Origin: CAZUEG01 sp043798775 | GTDB lineage: Bacteria; Patescibacteriota; Minisyncoccia; Minisyncoccales; GWA2-46-15 | DNA length: 8,363 nt | Assembly (NCBI GenBank): GCA_043798775.1 | Contig: JAZDOL010000049.1 | Coordinates: forward strand, 1 to 8,363 | Reading direction: 5' to 3' | Shown: one piece after another, positions 6,821-8,363 of the stretch | How the letters are laid out: each line of letters starts with the position of its first letter | How positions within the stretch are numbered: position 1 is the stretch's first letter | Notes under the pieces: model-generated | The model's database searches: none | The model's input: only the letters and a program-made list of their open reading frames with translations | What the model was told of the DNA's origin: nothing | Translations under genes and position numbers: made by a program

Positions 6821-6847
6821 AACCGCTCCCCAATAGGGCGGTTTTTT
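6821..6847 (+). terminator. Rho-independent terminator
   Basis: AACCGCTC (6821-6828) pairs with GGGCGGTT (6836-6843) in an eight-pair stem with one wobble and a seven-base loop, followed by a run of six T (6842-6847). It lies 75 bp after the nuclease stop and probably ends that transcript, separating it from the transposase gene. Confidence 0.8.
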
Positions 6848-6855
6848 GATACAAT
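6848..6855 (+). promoter_or_regulatory. Possible -10 element for the transposase gene
   Basis: GATACAAT directly after the terminator contains TACAAT, five of six matches to the bacterial -10 consensus, about 44 bp before the transposase ATG. No convincing -35 is found at 16-18 bp spacing, because that position falls inside the terminator stem-loop. Confidence 0.3.
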
Positions 6856-6869
6856 ACCCATGTAGTTAT

Positions 6870-6890
6870 CAACGAGACCCGGCGACGTTG
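6870..6890 (+). repeat. REP-like repeat, copy 1 (upstream of RAYT)
   Basis: A 21-bp element with ends CAACG and CGTTG around the core AGACCCGGCGA. The complementary ends can form a five-pair stem. It ends 8 bp before the transposase ATG. The same 21 bp recur exactly at 7073-7093 and, inverted, at 7590-7610. The preceding bases AGTTAT also precede copy 3. Confidence 0.9.
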
Positions 6891-6898
6891 TAAAATAT

Positions 6899-7630
6899 AT
6901 GCCCAAAAGAAATTTACAAATAGCTAACGGGGAATTTTATCATATCGTAAAACGAGGAATCGAAGAGCGGAACATATTCCTCGATCAAGAAGACCGTTAC
7001 CGTTTTTTAAATAGCGTATTGGTTTTTAATGATAAAGCGCCGGTGCCGTGGATGTCTCGCGCCTTTTGGCACCAACGAGACCCGGCGACGTTGCTAACTA
7101 CGGGATATATACCTCAGTTGCCACTTGTTGAAATCCACGCCTTTGCCCTGATGACAAATCATTTTCATTTACTCGTTCGTCAGATAATGGATAATGGAAT
7201 AGCGACTCTAATGCAAAAACTTGGCGGTTACTCCTATTATTTTAATAAGAAAAATAATCGGACGGGGACCTTATTTCAAGATCGATATCGTACTGTTTTG
7301 ATCAAGACCGAAGAACAACTCAAGAATACTTTCAATTATATTCACACCAACCCCATCTCGTTAATCGAGTCCGAATGGAAAAAAGGTATTATCGGGGATG
7401 TTGGACATGCCGATAATTTTTTAAGAAAAGAATATGCATGGTCAAGCTACAGGGATTATTTAGGAGAATCAAATTTTCCGACATTAGTTCATACAGACTT
7501 TTTTATGAATTTGTATGGCAACAAAGAAGCAATCAAAGAAGATACAGATTCGTGGATTAAATATAAAATAAACATCGAGTCAGAGTTATCAACGTCGCCG
7601 GGTCTCGTTGATGAGTATTTAATAGAATAA
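6899..7630 (+). CDS. REP-associated tyrosine transposase (RAYT, Y1_Tnp)
   Basis: This 243-residue protein is a Y1/HUH-superfamily transposase of the REP-associated (IS200-like) branch, which nicks single-stranded DNA through a tyrosine. YHIVKRG (14-20) is the first strand; HAFALMTNHFHLLVRQ (80-95) holds the metal-binding pair H88 and H90; GGYSYYFNKKNNRTGTLFQ (109-127) is the helix with the catalytic tyrosine (Y111, Y113 or Y114; likely Y113) and the family R-x-G-x-L-F-Q motif. YIHTNP (147-152) and WSSYRDYLG (181-189) are usual C-terminal features. Residues 45-75 between strand and HUH motif look like a variable insertion; Q59-L65 there are encoded by a REP-like repeat, and residues 231-237 near the end by an inverted copy. 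The frame is intact, so activity is possible. The start has no ribosome binding site. RAYTs usually act on palindromic repeats scattered through the host genome. Confidence 0.92.
   Translation: MPKRNLQIANGEFYHIVKRGIEERNIFLDQEDRYRFLNSVLVFNDKAPVPWMSRAFWHQRDPATLLTTGYIPQLPLVEIHAFALMTNHFHLLVRQIMDNGIATLMQKLGGYSYYFNKKNNRTGTLFQDRYRTVLIKTEEQLKNTFNYIHTNPISLIESEWKKGIIGDVGHADNFLRKEYAWSSYRDYLGESNFPTLVHTDFFMNLYGNKEAIKEDTDSWIKYKINIESELSTSPGLVDEYLIE
7073..7093 (+). repeat. REP-like repeat, copy 2 (inside RAYT coding region)
   Basis: This 21-bp sequence is identical to copy 1 and in the same orientation, inside the transposase gene where it codes for QRDPATL (residues 59-65). Read on the minus strand, it and its flanks (7070-7098) match 7585-7613 at all but two of 29 positions. 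Confidence 0.9.
7590..7610 (-). repeat. REP-like repeat, copy 3 (inverted, 3' end of RAYT)
   Basis: This is the exact reverse complement of copies 1 and 2, within the last 45 bp of the transposase gene, where it codes within TSPGLVD (232-238). It is preceded by AGTTAT, as is copy 1, so the outer flank is shared in direct orientation while the core is inverted. Confidence 0.9.
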
Positions 7631-7634
7631 CAGA

Positions 7635-8363
7635 ATGACCAAGAAGAACATTGATTATAGGTTTCTGGAACTTTACCGGCGGTTGAACGCCGAACAAAAA
7701 AAAGGCGGTCGATACGATCGAGGGTCCGGTAATGGTAATTGCCGGCCCGGGGACGGGGAAAACCGCCGTTCTAACTCTGCGAATCGCCAATATCTTAAGA
7801 AAAACCGACATTCCGCCGGAAGCGATTTTGGCGTTAACATTCACCGAGTCGGGGGCGATGGCGATTAAAAAGCGGTTAGCGGAAATTATCGGGACGCCGG
7901 CGTATTCCGTTGCCATTAAAACATTTCATGGATTTTGTAACGATATCATCAAAAGCCACCCCGAGGACTTCGAGATGATAATCGGATCGGAAAATATTGC
8001 TGATGCCGAGAAAGTATTAATAGTTCTGGACATCATTAAGCAAAACCCCCTGAAGGAGCTGAAGCCGTTTGGCGATAACGAATACTACTTAAAACCGATT
8101 ATTAAAGATATCAGCGATTTAAAGCGAGAGGGGATTTCCGTTAAACAATTCACTGATATCGTCAAAAAAGAATTTATTCAATTTGACAAAATAAAAGATC
8201 TCCGGCACAAAAAAGGCGTTTATAAGGGGCGGGTAAGGGGCGTATATCAAAAACGATTGAGGATGCTAAAAAAGAACGAGGAATTGGCAGTTATTTATCA
8301 GAAATACCAGGAAATGCTAATAAAGATGCGTCGGTATGATTATGACGATATGATTATTGAGGT
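7635..8363 (+). CDS. UvrD/PcrA-type helicase, frameshifted, 3' partial
   Basis: The N-terminal part of a superfamily 1A helicase, an ATP-driven 3'-5' DNA translocase of repair and recombination, runs off the window. The first part, from ATG 7635, ends in RRLNAEQKK, the Q-motif region. At the A8 tract (7696-7703) the reading frame must move +1 (or -2) to continue as AVDTIEGPVMVIAGPGTGKT, with Walker A AGPGTGKT at 7741-7764. After that, ALTFTESGAMAIKKRL is motif Ia, TFHGFC (7921-7938) is motif Ib, and RYDYDDMI near the window end leads towards motif II. The second frame stays open to 8363. Seven A residues would restore one frame, so this is a one-base insertion, a sequence error, or recoding by slippage. 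Starting at ATG 7732 in the second frame would lose the Q motif. The gene begins 4 bp after the transposase stop. The helicase is likely a partner of the PD-(D/E)XK nuclease upstream. Confidence 0.85.

Larger units (their letters stand above)
6864..7613 (+). mobile_element. RAYT unit bounded by inverted REP-like repeats
   Basis: The transposase gene is bracketed by copy 1 and the inverted copy 3 of the REP-like repeat, both preceded by AGTTATCAACG (6864-6874 and 7584-7594). Such a RAYT-plus-flanking-inverted-REP layout is known for REP-associated transposases. The exact ends are unproven, no target-site duplication can be defined, and the last codons of the gene lie outside copy 3. Confidence 0.5.

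Noticed and set aside
7696..7705. Programmed -1 frameshift of the dnaX type at the A tract of the helicase gene.
   Set aside because: The helicase needs a +1 or -2 change, not -1, to enter the correct frame. Transcript slippage remains possible but unsupported.
7557..7916. Minus-strand open frame of 119 codons across the transposase-helicase junction.
   Set aside because: It is antisense to clear helicase motifs, and its QRDPATL string comes from the inverted REP-like repeat.
1..8363. Alternative genetic code with TGA read as glycine, as in some Patescibacteria.
   Set aside because: All family-supported genes read through without in-frame TGA and end in TAA or TAG, so nothing in the window requires it.

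Overview
The window looks like a piece of a host-dependent or scavenging bacterium of the Patescibacteria/CPR (Parcubacteria-like) kind. The grounds are indirect. The DNA is AT-leaning and Lys/Ile/Asn-rich, genes are packed on one strand, almost no start codon has a Shine-Dalgarno sequence, the domain set (DUF763, RNHCP, REP-associated transposase, UvrD plus PD-(D/E)XK nuclease) is familiar from such genomes, and the spacers carry small repeats. Every gene visible here ends in TAA or TAG and reads through with the standard bacterial code. Lineage is an inference; there is no rRNA gene to settle it.

Positions 5-5794 hold seven tightly spaced plus-strand genes that could be one transcription unit: an unrecognised protein with a HEEGH zinc-peptidase-like motif; a small multi-pass membrane protein; a membrane-anchored staphylococcal-nuclease-type nuclease; an HD phosphohydrolase fused to a RibD-like deaminase; a DUF763 protein with a C-terminal helix-hairpin-helix; an RNHCP zinc-binding protein; and a PflX-like radical SAM protein whose start overlaps the RNHCP gene. 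Spacers are 9-37 bp, or a 20-bp overlap. A 21-bp tandem repeat bridges the stop of the second gene and the start of the third.

Positions 5795-5987 are a GC-richer spacer with a strong hairpin, two tandem 28-bp repeats that each can fold, and a closing inverted repeat. This is either a dispersed repeat element or an unidentified structured RNA.

Positions 5988-8363 hold a stand-alone PD-(D/E)XK nuclease with an AddB/Cas4-like four-cysteine arrangement, a rho-independent terminator, a REP-associated tyrosine transposase (RAYT), and the start of a UvrD/PcrA-type helicase that runs off the window. The helicase frame is broken at an A8 tract. A perfect 21-bp REP-like repeat occurs three times around and inside the RAYT gene: once upstream, once inside the coding region, and once inverted at the 3' end of the coding region. 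The nuclease and helicase probably work in the same repair or recombination process, and the RAYT unit sits between them.

Taken together, the first block suggests nucleic-acid and nucleotide handling (surface nuclease, HD hydrolase/deaminase, DUF763) and the second suggests DNA end processing. No known defence system or CRISPR array was identified. The least conventional items are the HD-deaminase fusion, the RAYT gene that encodes its own repeat, and the structured spacer.
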